DNA from: SIG437 sp045648985
GTDB taxonomy: Bacteria; Bacillota; Clostridia; UBA1381; UBA9506
Direction of reading: 5' to 3'
NCBI GenBank assembly: GCA_045648985.1
Contig: JAZROZ010000008.1
Coordinates: 1 to 19,120 of the forward strand
Length of the DNA: 19,120 bases
Positions 7,466 through 13,941 of the stretch are shown here, piece by piece. The position numbers and the translations under genes are program-made. Every line of letters begins with the position of its first letter. Position 1 is the first letter of the stretch. Under the pieces are notes generated by a model that saw only the letters and a program-made list of their open reading frames with translations, was not told the origin of the DNA and did not search any database.

Positions 7466-8794
7466 CTAAAAACCTAGGCCCTTAAATCTTTTGTGTTTGC
7501 CTTTGCCTAACTGTTTCATCATTTTCTGCATCTGCTCGAATTGCTTTAAAAGTAAATTCACATCCTGAACAGTATTTCCACTTCCTGCGGCAATTCTCTT
7601 TTTTCTACTGGCGTTTATAATTGATGGATTTTGTCTTTCTTTCTTCGTCATTGACCTAATTATAGCTTCAATTCTGAATATTCTGTTTTCGTCAATGTTA
7701 GCTTCATCTAAAGCCCTAGCATTAATACCCGGAATCATCTTGACAAGTTGTGAAAGTGGGCCCATTTTTTTCATCTGCCCGAGCTGTTCTAAGAAATCAT
7801 CAAAATCAAACTGATTTTTTCTTAATTTTTCTTCAAGCTTACCTGCAGTTTTTTCATCAAAAGCTTGTTCTGCCTTTTCAATCAACGAAAGAACATCACC
7901 GCTACCCAAAATTCTTGATGCCATTCTGTCAGGGTGGAATTCTTCAATGTCTGAAAGTTTTTCGCCAACACCAACAAATTTAATTGGTTTCCCTGTTACA
8001 GCCTTAACGGAAAGAGCTGCGCCGCCTCTTGTATCACCATCAAGCTTAGTTACAATAACGCCTGTAATTTTAAGTTGATTATTGAAGCTTTCTGCAATAT
8101 TCACGGCATCCTGACCTGTCATTGCATCTATTACAAGTAATATTTCGTTTGGATTAACACTTTCTGAAATATCAGAAAGCTCTTTCATCAGTTCTTCATC
8201 AATATGAAGACGACCTGCTGTATCTATAATAACAAAATCGTTGCCGTGGACTTTAGCATGCTCTATAGCAGCTTTTGCAATCTCAACTGCACTTTTAGAA
8301 TCTCCCATCTGGAAAACAGGAACATCAATCTGTTTACCTACAACCTCAAGCTGCTTGATTGCAGCCGGTCTGTATATATCACAAGCAACCAAAAGCGGAC
8401 GTTTATTATGCTTTTTACGCATCAAACCTGCAAGCTTTGCACAAAACGTAGTTTTACCTGCACCTTGGAGACCCGCCATCATAACAACAGTAGGAATAGT
8501 TTTTCCAAACTCTACTCTTGAGTTTTCGCCGCCCATAAGACTTGTGAGCTCATCATTTACAATTTTAATTATCTGTTGTCCCGGAGTAAGACTTTCCAAA
8601 ACGTCAGCATCAACTGCTCTTTCGGAAACTTTTGCTATAAAGTCTTTAACAACTTTATAGTTTACATCAGCTTCTAAAAGTGCAAGCTTTATGTCGCGCA
8701 TGGATTCTTTTATATCTTTTTCCGTCACTAATCCTTTACCTTTAAGCTTTTTAAAAGCTACGGAAAGCTTTTCTGACAAATTTTCAAATGCCAT
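7466..8794 (-). CDS. ffh: Signal recognition particle protein Ffh (SRP54)
   Basis: GTPase that binds signal sequences on ribosomes together with SRP RNA and delivers them to FtsY at the membrane. Residues 1-~95 are the N helical bundle. The G domain has GLQGAGKTT (108-116), DTAGR (191-195) and TKLDGD (249-254). The M domain from ~300 has LGQMKKMGPLSQLVKMIPG, a helical RNA-binding region with GSGNTVQDVNLLLKQF, and a Met- and Lys-rich tail. The length of 442 fits the family. It follows ylxM by 37 bp. No SRP RNA gene was recognised in the window. Confidence 0.98.
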   Translation of the reverse strand: MAFENLSEKLSVAFKKLKGKGLVTEKDIKESMRDIKLALLEADVNYKVVKDFIAKVSERAVDADVLESLTPGQQIIKIVNDELTSLMGGENSRVEFGKTIPTVVMMAGLQGAGKTTFCAKLAGLMRKKHNKRPLLVACDIYRPAAIKQLEVVGKQIDVPVFQMGDSKSAVEIAKAAIEHAKVHGNDFVIIDTAGRLHIDEELMKELSDISESVNPNEILLVIDAMTGQDAVNIAESFNNQLKITGVIVTKLDGDTRGGAALSVKAVTGKPIKFVGVGEKLSDIEEFHPDRMASRILGSGDVLSLIEKAEQAFDEKTAGKLEEKLRKNQFDFDDFLEQLGQMKKMGPLSQLVKMIPGINARALDEANIDENRIFRIEAIIRSMTKKERQNPSIINASRKKRIAAGSGNTVQDVNLLLKQFEQMQKMMKQLGKGKHKRFKGLGF

Positions 8795-8831
8795 AAAACA
8801 TCAGCCTTTCCTAGCCGTACAAGAGGCTAAA

Positions 8832-9200
8832 CTATATTTCATCACGAATGTCTGAAATCTCTTTTTCAAGCTCAGACAGCGCCTGAGCCATTTTAAATGA
8901 GTGAATATATGTATTTTCGTATTTTCTCATCTGTTTAACAAGCTTTAAAACATCATCAAGTTTTTCACCGACATTTAAAAATCTTGTAATTAAACCAAGC
9001 TTTTCTTCATATTCTAAAAGCTGCTTTTCTCCGCGTTTTATAGCATCACGAACCCCCTGACGTGTCACACTCAAAGGCTCTGCTATTTCAGCAAGGGACA
9101 AGTCTTCATTATAATATAAATCAATAGCTCTTGATTGTTTTTCTGTCAAAAGCTCGCCATAAAAATCATGAAGCATAGCTATTGTAAGGTCTTTACCCAT
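8832..9200 (-). CDS. ylxM: YlxM family HTH protein (UPF0122), SRP-associated
   Basis: Small (122 residues) putative DNA-binding protein. Residues ~18-60 form a sigma-70 region 4-like helix-turn-helix (LTEKQSRAIDLYYNEDLSLA then IAEPLSVTRQGVRDAIKR), followed by a coiled-coil-prone C-terminus. It is the first gene of the ffh operon in most Firmicutes, and family members have been linked to SRP activity. The start is an ATG with GGAGG upstream. A clear promoter (9259-9287) and an inverted repeat (9221-9258) precede it. Confidence 0.93.
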   Translation of the reverse strand: MGKDLTIAMLHDFYGELLTEKQSRAIDLYYNEDLSLAEIAEPLSVTRQGVRDAIKRGEKQLLEYEEKLGLITRFLNVGEKLDDVLKLVKQMRKYENTYIHSFKMAQALSELEKEISDIRDEI

Positions 9201-9220
9201 AACGATTGCCTCCGAAAAAC

Positions 9221-9258
9221 ATTATAGGTGTAAAGGCATAAACCTAAACACCTATAAT
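9221..9258. repeat. 11-bp inverted repeat at the ylxM transcription start
   Basis: ATTATAGGTGT (9221-9231) and its exact complement (9248-9258) with a 16-nt loop. It abuts the -10 box of the ylxM promoter and covers the predicted transcription start. On the minus strand it is followed by GTTTTTC. It could be an operator, a 5' hairpin, or a weak terminator for the glmM-glmU transcript coming from upstream. Confidence 0.55.
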
Positions 9259-9287
9259 AGTTTAAACTATTTTTAATTAATTGTCAA
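9259..9287 (-). promoter_or_regulatory. Promoter of the ylxM-ffh-rpsP-khpA operon
   Basis: On the minus strand, consensus TTGACA (9282-9287), a 17-bp spacer and TAAACT (9259-9264), about 60 bp upstream of the ylxM start. Confidence 0.7.
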
Positions 9288-9316
9288 GTGTTTTTAACAA
9301 AAACTTTAAAAATTTT

Positions 9317-9961
9317 TTATCTTGACTTAACCCAGTCTTTTTTTACAACCTGCCTTGCTCTTGCAATCGCCAGACTATCTTCGGGCACATCATCAGTTAT
9401 TGACGAGCCTGCCGCTGTATATGCGCCTTTTTCGATTGTTACAGGTGAAATCAAATTTGTATTACATCCTATAAATGCATTGTCCTTTATAACTGTTCTG
9501 TGTTTTTTCTTTCCATCATAATTTACAACTACTGTGCCGCATCCGAAGTTTACTTTTTTGCCAACATCGGCATCTCCAACATAAGTCAGGTGTGATATTT
9601 TTGTACCATCGTCTATTGTAGAGTTTTTAATCTCAACAAAATCGCCTATTTTTACATTCTTGCCAATCTTTGAATTTGGTCTTAAATATGCAAATGGGCC
9701 AACTGTCGTTTGCTCGCCTATTTCACTTTCTATTATGACAGAATGTTTTATAATCGCTTCGTTTGAAATTTTAGAGTCCGTTATGTCACTGCAAAAACCT
9801 ATTACTGTATTTTCACCGATCACCGTATTTCCACGCAGCATTACGTTAGGTTCAATTAAAGTGCCACTTCCTATTTCTACAGTATCATCAATATATACTG
9901 TATTTTCATCAACAAATTTAACTCCATTTTTTATATGTTTTTCAATAATTTCTTTTCTCAT
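9317..9961 (-). CDS. Stand-alone GlmU-type glucosamine-1-phosphate acetyltransferase domain
   Basis: Left-handed beta-helix hexapeptide-repeat enzyme matching only the C-terminal half of GlmU, which acetylates glucosamine-1-phosphate with acetyl-CoA. The 214 residues start at the GlmU domain linker (MRKEIIEKHIKNGVKFVD) and have no nucleotidyltransferase domain (GlmU is normally ~450-460). GlmU active-site features are present: LRPNSKIG with Arg94, VEIKN with Lys112, SHLTYVGD with catalytic His124 and Tyr127, and NYDG at 147-150, followed by FIGCNTNLISPV in the acetyl-CoA region. The start has AGGAG just upstream, overlapping the glmM end, 8 bp after its stop. Operon context with glmM supports acetyltransfer in UDP-GlcNAc synthesis. 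The uridylyltransferase must come from another gene. A related acetyltransferase of different specificity is possible but less likely given these residues. Confidence 0.85.
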   Translation of the reverse strand: MRKEIIEKHIKNGVKFVDENTVYIDDTVEIGSGTLIEPNVMLRGNTVIGENTVIGFCSDITDSKISNEAIIKHSVIIESEIGEQTTVGPFAYLRPNSKIGKNVKIGDFVEIKNSTIDDGTKISHLTYVGDADVGKKVNFGCGTVVVNYDGKKKHRTVIKDNAFIGCNTNLISPVTIEKGAYTAAGSSITDDVPEDSLAIARARQVVKKDWVKSR

Positions 9962-9969
9962 TATTACTC

Positions 9970-11319
9970 CTATCCTAATCTTGCTTCAATCAGTTTTGCT
10001 AAATAATTTGCTTTCTTTTCAATAACAGACTGATTTTCGCCCTCAATCATAACTCTCACACAAGGCTCAGTACCTGATGGTCTAATCAGTACTCTGCCAT
10101 TTCCATCAAATTCTTTTTCCAGGTTCTCGATTTCTGCCATAATGACTTTATCTTTTGTATATTCGTTCTTTTTACTGTTTGGAACTTTTGCATTTACCGT
10201 TGCTTGTGGAAGTGTCTTGAATATTTCTGTTAACTCTGACAGTTTTTTACCTGAGTTTCTTAAAATTGATAAAAGCTGAAGTGCAGATATAAGACCATCG
10301 CCTGTTGTATTATAATCCAAAAAGATAATATGTCCTGATTGCTCACCGCCAATAGCATATCCGCTTTTTAACATTTCTTCTAAAACATACCTGTCGCCGA
10401 CTTTTGTCTGAACTATATTAATCCCTCTTTCTTTAGCTGCTAAAATCAAACCTAAGTTTGTCATAACTGTTGTAACCAAAGTATTCTTCAAAAGTCTTCC
10501 ATGCTCTTTCAGGTAATCTGCGCAAATAAACATGATTTTATCGCCATCTAAAAGCTTACCTTTTTCACTTACAACCATTAGCCTGTCAGCATCACCATCA
10601 AAGCTGATACCTAAATCAACATTAATATTTTTTACATATTCACAAAATTCCTTTGTGTGTGTTGAGCCGCAATTAAGATTAATGTTTGTACCGTTTGGAT
10701 GATTGTGAACAACAAAAGCTTCTGCACCAAGCTCTACGATAACTTTAACTGCAGTTTTATAGCTTGCGCCATTTGCACAGTCTATCGCAATTTTTAAGCC
10801 TGAAAGGTCGCAGTCGATTGTGCTTTTTGCAAATTCAACGTAATCAGCTACTGCAGTTTCACATTTTGTTATCGTTCCAACATCGTCACCTGTAGGCAAA
10901 TTGATTTTTTCAGCATCGTCTAAAATAATTGCTTCAATTTTTTCTTCAAGTGCATCACTTAATTTGTATCCATTTGAATTAAATATTTTTATACCATTAT
11001 ATTCTGCCGAGTTATGTGATGCAGAAATCACAATACCAGCATCTGCGTTATATTTACGTGTTAAATACGCAACCGCAGGCGTTGGAATTATCCCCAGTGA
11101 AATAACTTTAGCTCCTACTGAGCAAAGTCCCGCAGACAAAGATGCTTCTAACATATCGCCTGAAATCCGCGAATCTTTCCCGATTAAAATTTTTGGCTTA
11201 TGTCTTGTTTCCTTTGTTAATACATATGCAGCTGCTTTGCCTATATTAAAAGCCATTTCGCAAGTCAGCTCATTATTTGCAATTCCTCTAACGCCGTCTG
11301 TTCCGAATAATCTACCCAT
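9970..11319 (-). CDS. glmM: Phosphoglucosamine mutase GlmM
   Basis: Interconverts glucosamine-6-phosphate and glucosamine-1-phosphate, the step between GlmS and GlmU in cell-wall precursor synthesis. The 449 residues fit the family. They begin MGRLFGTDGVRGIAN, carry the phosphoserine loop GIVISASHN with Ser101, the Mg-binding DGDADR at 241-246, the sugar loop GGEQSGH, and the phosphate-binding RPSGTEP near the C-terminus. The ATG at 11319 was chosen because GGAGG precedes it and it gives the canonical N-terminus; the open frame extends upstream to 11373 without family homology. It is the first gene of a two-gene operon with the GlmU acetyltransferase half. The 5' UTR contains a glmS-class ribozyme, so its mRNA is probably controlled by glucosamine-6-phosphate. 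Confidence 0.96.
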   Translation of the reverse strand: MGRLFGTDGVRGIANNELTCEMAFNIGKAAAYVLTKETRHKPKILIGKDSRISGDMLEASLSAGLCSVGAKVISLGIIPTPAVAYLTRKYNADAGIVISASHNSAEYNGIKIFNSNGYKLSDALEEKIEAIILDDAEKINLPTGDDVGTITKCETAVADYVEFAKSTIDCDLSGLKIAIDCANGASYKTAVKVIVELGAEAFVVHNHPNGTNINLNCGSTHTKEFCEYVKNINVDLGISFDGDADRLMVVSEKGKLLDGDKIMFICADYLKEHGRLLKNTLVTTVMTNLGLILAAKERGINIVQTKVGDRYVLEEMLKSGYAIGGEQSGHIIFLDYNTTGDGLISALQLLSILRNSGKKLSELTEIFKTLPQATVNAKVPNSKKNEYTKDKVIMAEIENLEKEFDGNGRVLIRPSGTEPCVRVMIEGENQSVIEKKANYLAKLIEARLG

Positions 11320-11402
11320 TATTTTCCTCCAGTCATTTCTATTCATTCTTTTAAATAAATAATCATAAAACACAAAAATTATTCAATTTTATAATAAGTT
11401 TA

Positions 11403-11558
11403 TTAGCATACAAAAAAATTTGTTCGCAAATCACTTTGCGTGTTTGTTTTTTTGCTAAGGCAAAGCCTCAATAGTGCTAAGGCTACTGTGGGGCATCCGC
11501 CGAATTGTTCGATAATCCCCAACCTCGTCAACTGATATGTCGGATCAGTCCTGGCGCT
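11403..11558 (-). ncRNA. glmS-class self-cleaving ribozyme in the glmM leader
   Basis: Read on the minus strand, the element matches the conserved core of the glucosamine-6-phosphate-activated glmS ribozyme. The cleavage site A|GCGCC has A-1 at 11558. P1 is formed by ACTGAT and ATCAGT. The invariant GACGAGG is at 11523-11529, TTATCGA at 11509-11515 and GGCGGATG at 11494-11501, closed by GGGG/CCCC pairing. The 3' half is also present: P3.1 (AGTAG with CTATT), P3 (TTAGCA with TGCTAA ending at 11403), and P4 capped by CGCAAA-GTGA-TTTGCG (11425-11440) with the typical CAAACA/AACAAA internal loop. About 83 nt separate it from the glmM start codon, and no other gene lies between. The class normally represses glmS by cleavage when glucosamine-6-phosphate is high. 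Confidence 0.95.
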
Positions 11559-11643
11559 TTTGTTGTCAAAATATCTTTAAATATTCCGTTGGTCTCAAAT
11601 TCCCCTTTCATAAAAATTTTTCGACATATAAACCAACTATTTA

Positions 11644-11672
11644 ATGATAACATTTATCAAAAATTTTGTCAA
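11644..11672 (-). promoter_or_regulatory. Promoter driving the ribozyme-glmM-glmU transcript
   Basis: On the minus strand, consensus TTGACA (11667-11672), exactly 17 bp, then TATCAT (11644-11649). The predicted start near 11637 leaves an ~80-nt leader before the ribozyme cleavage site, and the whole ribozyme is included in the mRNA. Confidence 0.85.
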
Positions 11673-11678
11673 CAAAAT

Positions 11679-11709
11679 TTGCTAACACTCTCATTTTCTA
11701 TAGTATAAC
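11679..11709 (+). promoter_or_regulatory. Possible promoter of the DUF421 gene
   Basis: TTGCTA (11679-11684) and TATAAC (11704-11709) are separated by 19 bp, back to back with the glmM promoter. The spacing is long, so this is tentative. The rest of the 439-bp region 11320-11758 is the glmM leader, the ribozyme and this divergent promoter zone. Confidence 0.35.
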
Positions 11710-11758
11710 AATCTCATTTTAGGTTAAAATATGAGTAATATTAATAGGAGGATTATTT

Positions 11759-12436
11759 ATGCTTATATCTTTTATCAGAACAATAATAATATACATAGTG
11801 GTTGTTGCATCCTTAAGATTTATGGGCAAGCGTCAGCTGGGACAACTTCAGCCGTCTGAGATGGTTATTGCAATGATGATATCCGAAGTTGCAACAATTC
11901 CAATGGAATACGTCGGCACTCCTCTCCTTTACGGGCTTATTCCTACAATCACATTAATTATTGCAGAAGCTGCCCTATCTTTTTTAACTTTAAAAAACAA
12001 GAAAATACGTTATCTTGTATCAGGTTCACCTACTCTTTTAATAGAAAAGGGAAAAGTCTTAGAAAAAGAAATGGAAAAACTTCGTTTTAATATTGACGAC
12101 CTTTTAGAAGAACTACGCGGCGCTGGATATTCTAATATTTCAGACATTGAATATGCCATAATTGAAACAAATGGACTGCTCAGTGTAATTCCAAAATCAC
12201 AAAAGCGTCCCATAACACCTGACGATATAAATTTAAGCGTCAAATATGAGGGATTACCGCTTATTTTAATATCAGATGGTGAAATTAATTATTATGCATT
12301 AAAAAGGGGCGGCATAAACGAAAATTGGCTCATAAATAAGCTAAAAAAAGATTATAAAATCAAAAATATAAAAGATGTGTTTATTGCAATAATTGATGCT
12401 GAGAAAAATTTGTTTGTACAGGAAAAATCAAAATAG
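11759..12436 (+). CDS. DUF421 (YetF-like) membrane protein
   Basis: A 225-residue protein of the YetF/YdfR/YkjA type. Hydrophobic segments cover residues ~3-20, ~33-50 and ~56-76, followed by a cytosolic domain. The signature RFMGKRQLGQLQPSEMVIAM is at ~20-39, and the soluble part contains LRFNIDDLLEELRGAGYSNI and DIEYAIIETNGLLSVIPK. AGGAGG lies about 7 nt before the start. It is paired with the downstream DUF4363 gene, 9 bp away. Family members occur widely in spore formers, and some have been tied to spore or envelope phenotypes, but the biochemical role is not established. Confidence 0.9.
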   Translation: MLISFIRTIIIYIVVVASLRFMGKRQLGQLQPSEMVIAMMISEVATIPMEYVGTPLLYGLIPTITLIIAEAALSFLTLKNKKIRYLVSGSPTLLIEKGKVLEKEMEKLRFNIDDLLEELRGAGYSNISDIEYAIIETNGLLSVIPKSQKRPITPDDINLSVKYEGLPLILISDGEINYYALKRGGINENWLINKLKKDYKIKNIKDVFIAIIDAEKNLFVQEKSK

Positions 12437-12445
12437 GTATTAACT

Positions 12446-12826
12446 ATGAAAACATTTATCGCTTCTATAATAACATTTTTTGTAATACTATCTTCGGTTA
12501 CTGTATTTATATACTGTCTGAATATATCTACTAACAATTTTTCGTTGGTTTTAGATGAGATTATTACTGATGCCAAAAATGAAAACTGGACATCCTGCAA
12601 AGAAAATTGTGATACTTTAAAAACAGAATGGGACAAAAATAAAAAGTGGTATGAAGCATTAAAAAATCACAATGATACAAATTTAATAAATAATTTATTG
12701 TTAAACTTATCACTTAACGTTGAATTCAAAGAAAGAAAATCAGTTATAATAACTGCAAATAAGTTAAGATTAGTTTTTGAAGACATCTACGATGATGAAC
12801 TTCCAACACTAGAAAACATAATATGA
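12446..12826 (+). CDS. DUF4363-like membrane-anchored protein
   Basis: A 126-residue protein with one N-terminal hydrophobic segment (residues ~4-26, lacking an obvious cleavage site) and an extracytoplasmic helical domain containing NENWTSCKENCDTLKTEWDK and later NKLRLVFEDIYDDELPTLEN. This layout and its position directly after a DUF421 gene fit DUF4363. It begins 9 bp after the DUF421 stop, with only a weak ribosome binding site visible, so translation is probably coupled. Function is unknown; it is likely a partner of the DUF421 protein at the membrane. Confidence 0.8.
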   Translation: MKTFIASIITFFVILSSVTVFIYCLNISTNNFSLVLDEIITDAKNENWTSCKENCDTLKTEWDKNKKWYEALKNHNDTNLINNLLLNLSLNVEFKERKSVIITANKLRLVFEDIYDDELPTLENII

Positions 12827-12898
12827 GTATTCACAGTTTTTGTTCTTTTAACATAAAATAATATATACCGGATAGTTTATCTGTCCGTTTATATAGAT

Positions 12899-12930
12899 AA
12901 GGCATACGGCTATGTTTGCCGTATGCCTTT
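12899..12930 (+). terminator. Hairpin terminator after the DUF421-DUF4363 pair
   Basis: A perfect 12-bp inverted repeat (AAGGCATACGGC at 12899-12910, complement at 12918-12929, 7-nt loop). The T tract is short (TTT then AAAAC), so termination may be incomplete and the next small gene may be read through. Confidence 0.65.
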
Positions 12931-12953
12931 AAAACTATATTGGAGATGTATGT

Positions 12954-13115
12954 ATGACAAATATTAATTGTACTAAAAAATGTTGTTTTCAAAAGGATGG
13001 TAAATGTTCATATGATAGCGTCAAAATATCTGTCATAAATCAATCTGTAAGCTCTGATTGCCCATATCAATCTGAATTTTTCGAGCCTAGCGGGCATGAA
13101 GATATGCAGCTTTAA
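12954..13115 (+). CDS. Small cysteine-rich protein (53 aa), DUF1540-like, putative metal binding
   Basis: A short open frame with ATG at 12954, GGAG 8 nt upstream and TAA at 13113. The protein MTNINCTKKCCFQKDGKC (residues 1-18), then DSVKIS and SSDCPYQSEF, has Cys at 6, 10, 11, 18 and 36. The I-x-C-x3-C-x-hydrophobic...GxC...V/I-x-V/I pattern resembles DUF1540 and related small Clostridia proteins, which often carry misleading enzyme names. The last 29 bp overlap the end of folD on the opposite strand. It lies in the 260 bp between DUF4363 and folD. The conserved-looking Cys pattern and good ribosome binding site favour a real gene; a search for homologues would settle it. Confidence 0.7.
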   Translation: MTNINCTKKCCFQKDGKCSYDSVKISVINQSVSSDCPYQSEFFEPSGHEDMQL

Positions 13116-13941
13116 CGGTATTTTTCATAAGCATAGCAATAGTCATAGGACCAACACCGCCGGGAACAGGAGTAATTGCAAAAGCCTTCTCCATAGCTTC
13201 ACTATAACAAACATCACCCACTAAACGTTTATCAGCTAATCTATTCATACCAACATCAATTACAACTGCACCTTCTTTTATCATATCACCACGTATAAGT
13301 TCAGGTACACCAACTGCTGCGACTAAAATATCTGCACGTTTAGTTACTTCTTTTAAATCGCGTGTTCTTGAGTGACAAACTGTTACTGTGCCATGTTCGT
13401 GTAATAAAAGCATTGACATCGGTTTTCCAACGATATTACTTCTGCCTACAACTACGCATTCTTTACCTTTTACGTCAATACCGCTTTCTTTAATCAATTC
13501 CATAACCCCCGCAGGTGTACACGGAAGAAAATCATAATCACCAATCATAATTTTCCCAACATTTACAGGATGAAATGCATCGACATCTTTATCAGGCCTG
13601 ATTGCATTGATTACGGCCTTTTCATCAATGTGTTTAGGTAGCGGCAACTGACATAGAATTCCGCTGATATCATCTTTATTATTAAGTTTTTCTACCAAGG
13701 CTAATAGCTCATCTTGTGTTGTGTCCCCTGAGAGTGCATATTCTTCAGAATATATACCAGCTTCTGCGCATGCTTTCTTTTTTGAGTTAACATAAACTCT
13801 TGATGCGGGGTCATCACCTACTATTATTACAGCAAGACCCGGGACGATGCCTTTTTCCTTCATTTCAGCGACTTCTTTTTTTAGCTCTTCCTTTATCCTT
13901 TGAGATACCATTTTTCCGTCTAAAATTTTTGTTTGTGTCAT
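13087..13941 (-). CDS. folD: Bifunctional methylenetetrahydrofolate dehydrogenase/cyclohydrolase FolD
   Basis: Cytosolic one-carbon enzyme converting 5,10-methylene-THF to 10-formyl-THF through NADP-linked dehydrogenase and cyclohydrolase activities. The 284 residues match the family length. Signatures are YVNSKKKAC with the catalytic Lys near residue 55, QLPLPKHIDEKAVINAI, PDKDVDAFHP, the Rossmann loop GRSNIVGKPMS, and the C-terminal PVPGGVGPMTIAML. The start at 13941 has CCGGAGG upstream, inside the ygiQ coding sequence; the two genes overlap by 77 bp in different frames. It is the last gene of the chrA-ftsK-ygiQ-folD unit. Confidence 0.97.
   Translation of the reverse strand: MTQTKILDGKMVSQRIKEELKKEVAEMKEKGIVPGLAVIIVGDDPASRVYVNSKKKACAEAGIYSEEYALSGDTTQDELLALVEKLNNKDDISGILCQLPLPKHIDEKAVINAIRPDKDVDAFHPVNVGKIMIGDYDFLPCTPAGVMELIKESGIDVKGKECVVVGRSNIVGKPMSMLLLHEHGTVTVCHSRTRDLKEVTKRADILVAAVGVPELIRGDMIKEGAVVIDVGMNRLADKRLVGDVCYSEAMEKAFAITPVPGGVGPMTIAMLMKNTVKAAYLHAR

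Noticed and set aside
8204..8660. Plus-strand frames opposite ffh
   Set aside because: They are complementary to the conserved GTPase domain and have no start signals or homology.
11528..11611. 27-codon open frame in the ribozyme leader on the minus strand, a possible uORF
   Set aside because: There is no ribosome binding site before its ATG, and it runs through the ribozyme cleavage site and P1. It is better explained as chance within structured RNA.
11505..11708. 67-codon open frame on the plus strand across the ribozyme and promoter
   Set aside because: It is antisense to the ribozyme, has no family resemblance and no ribosome binding site.
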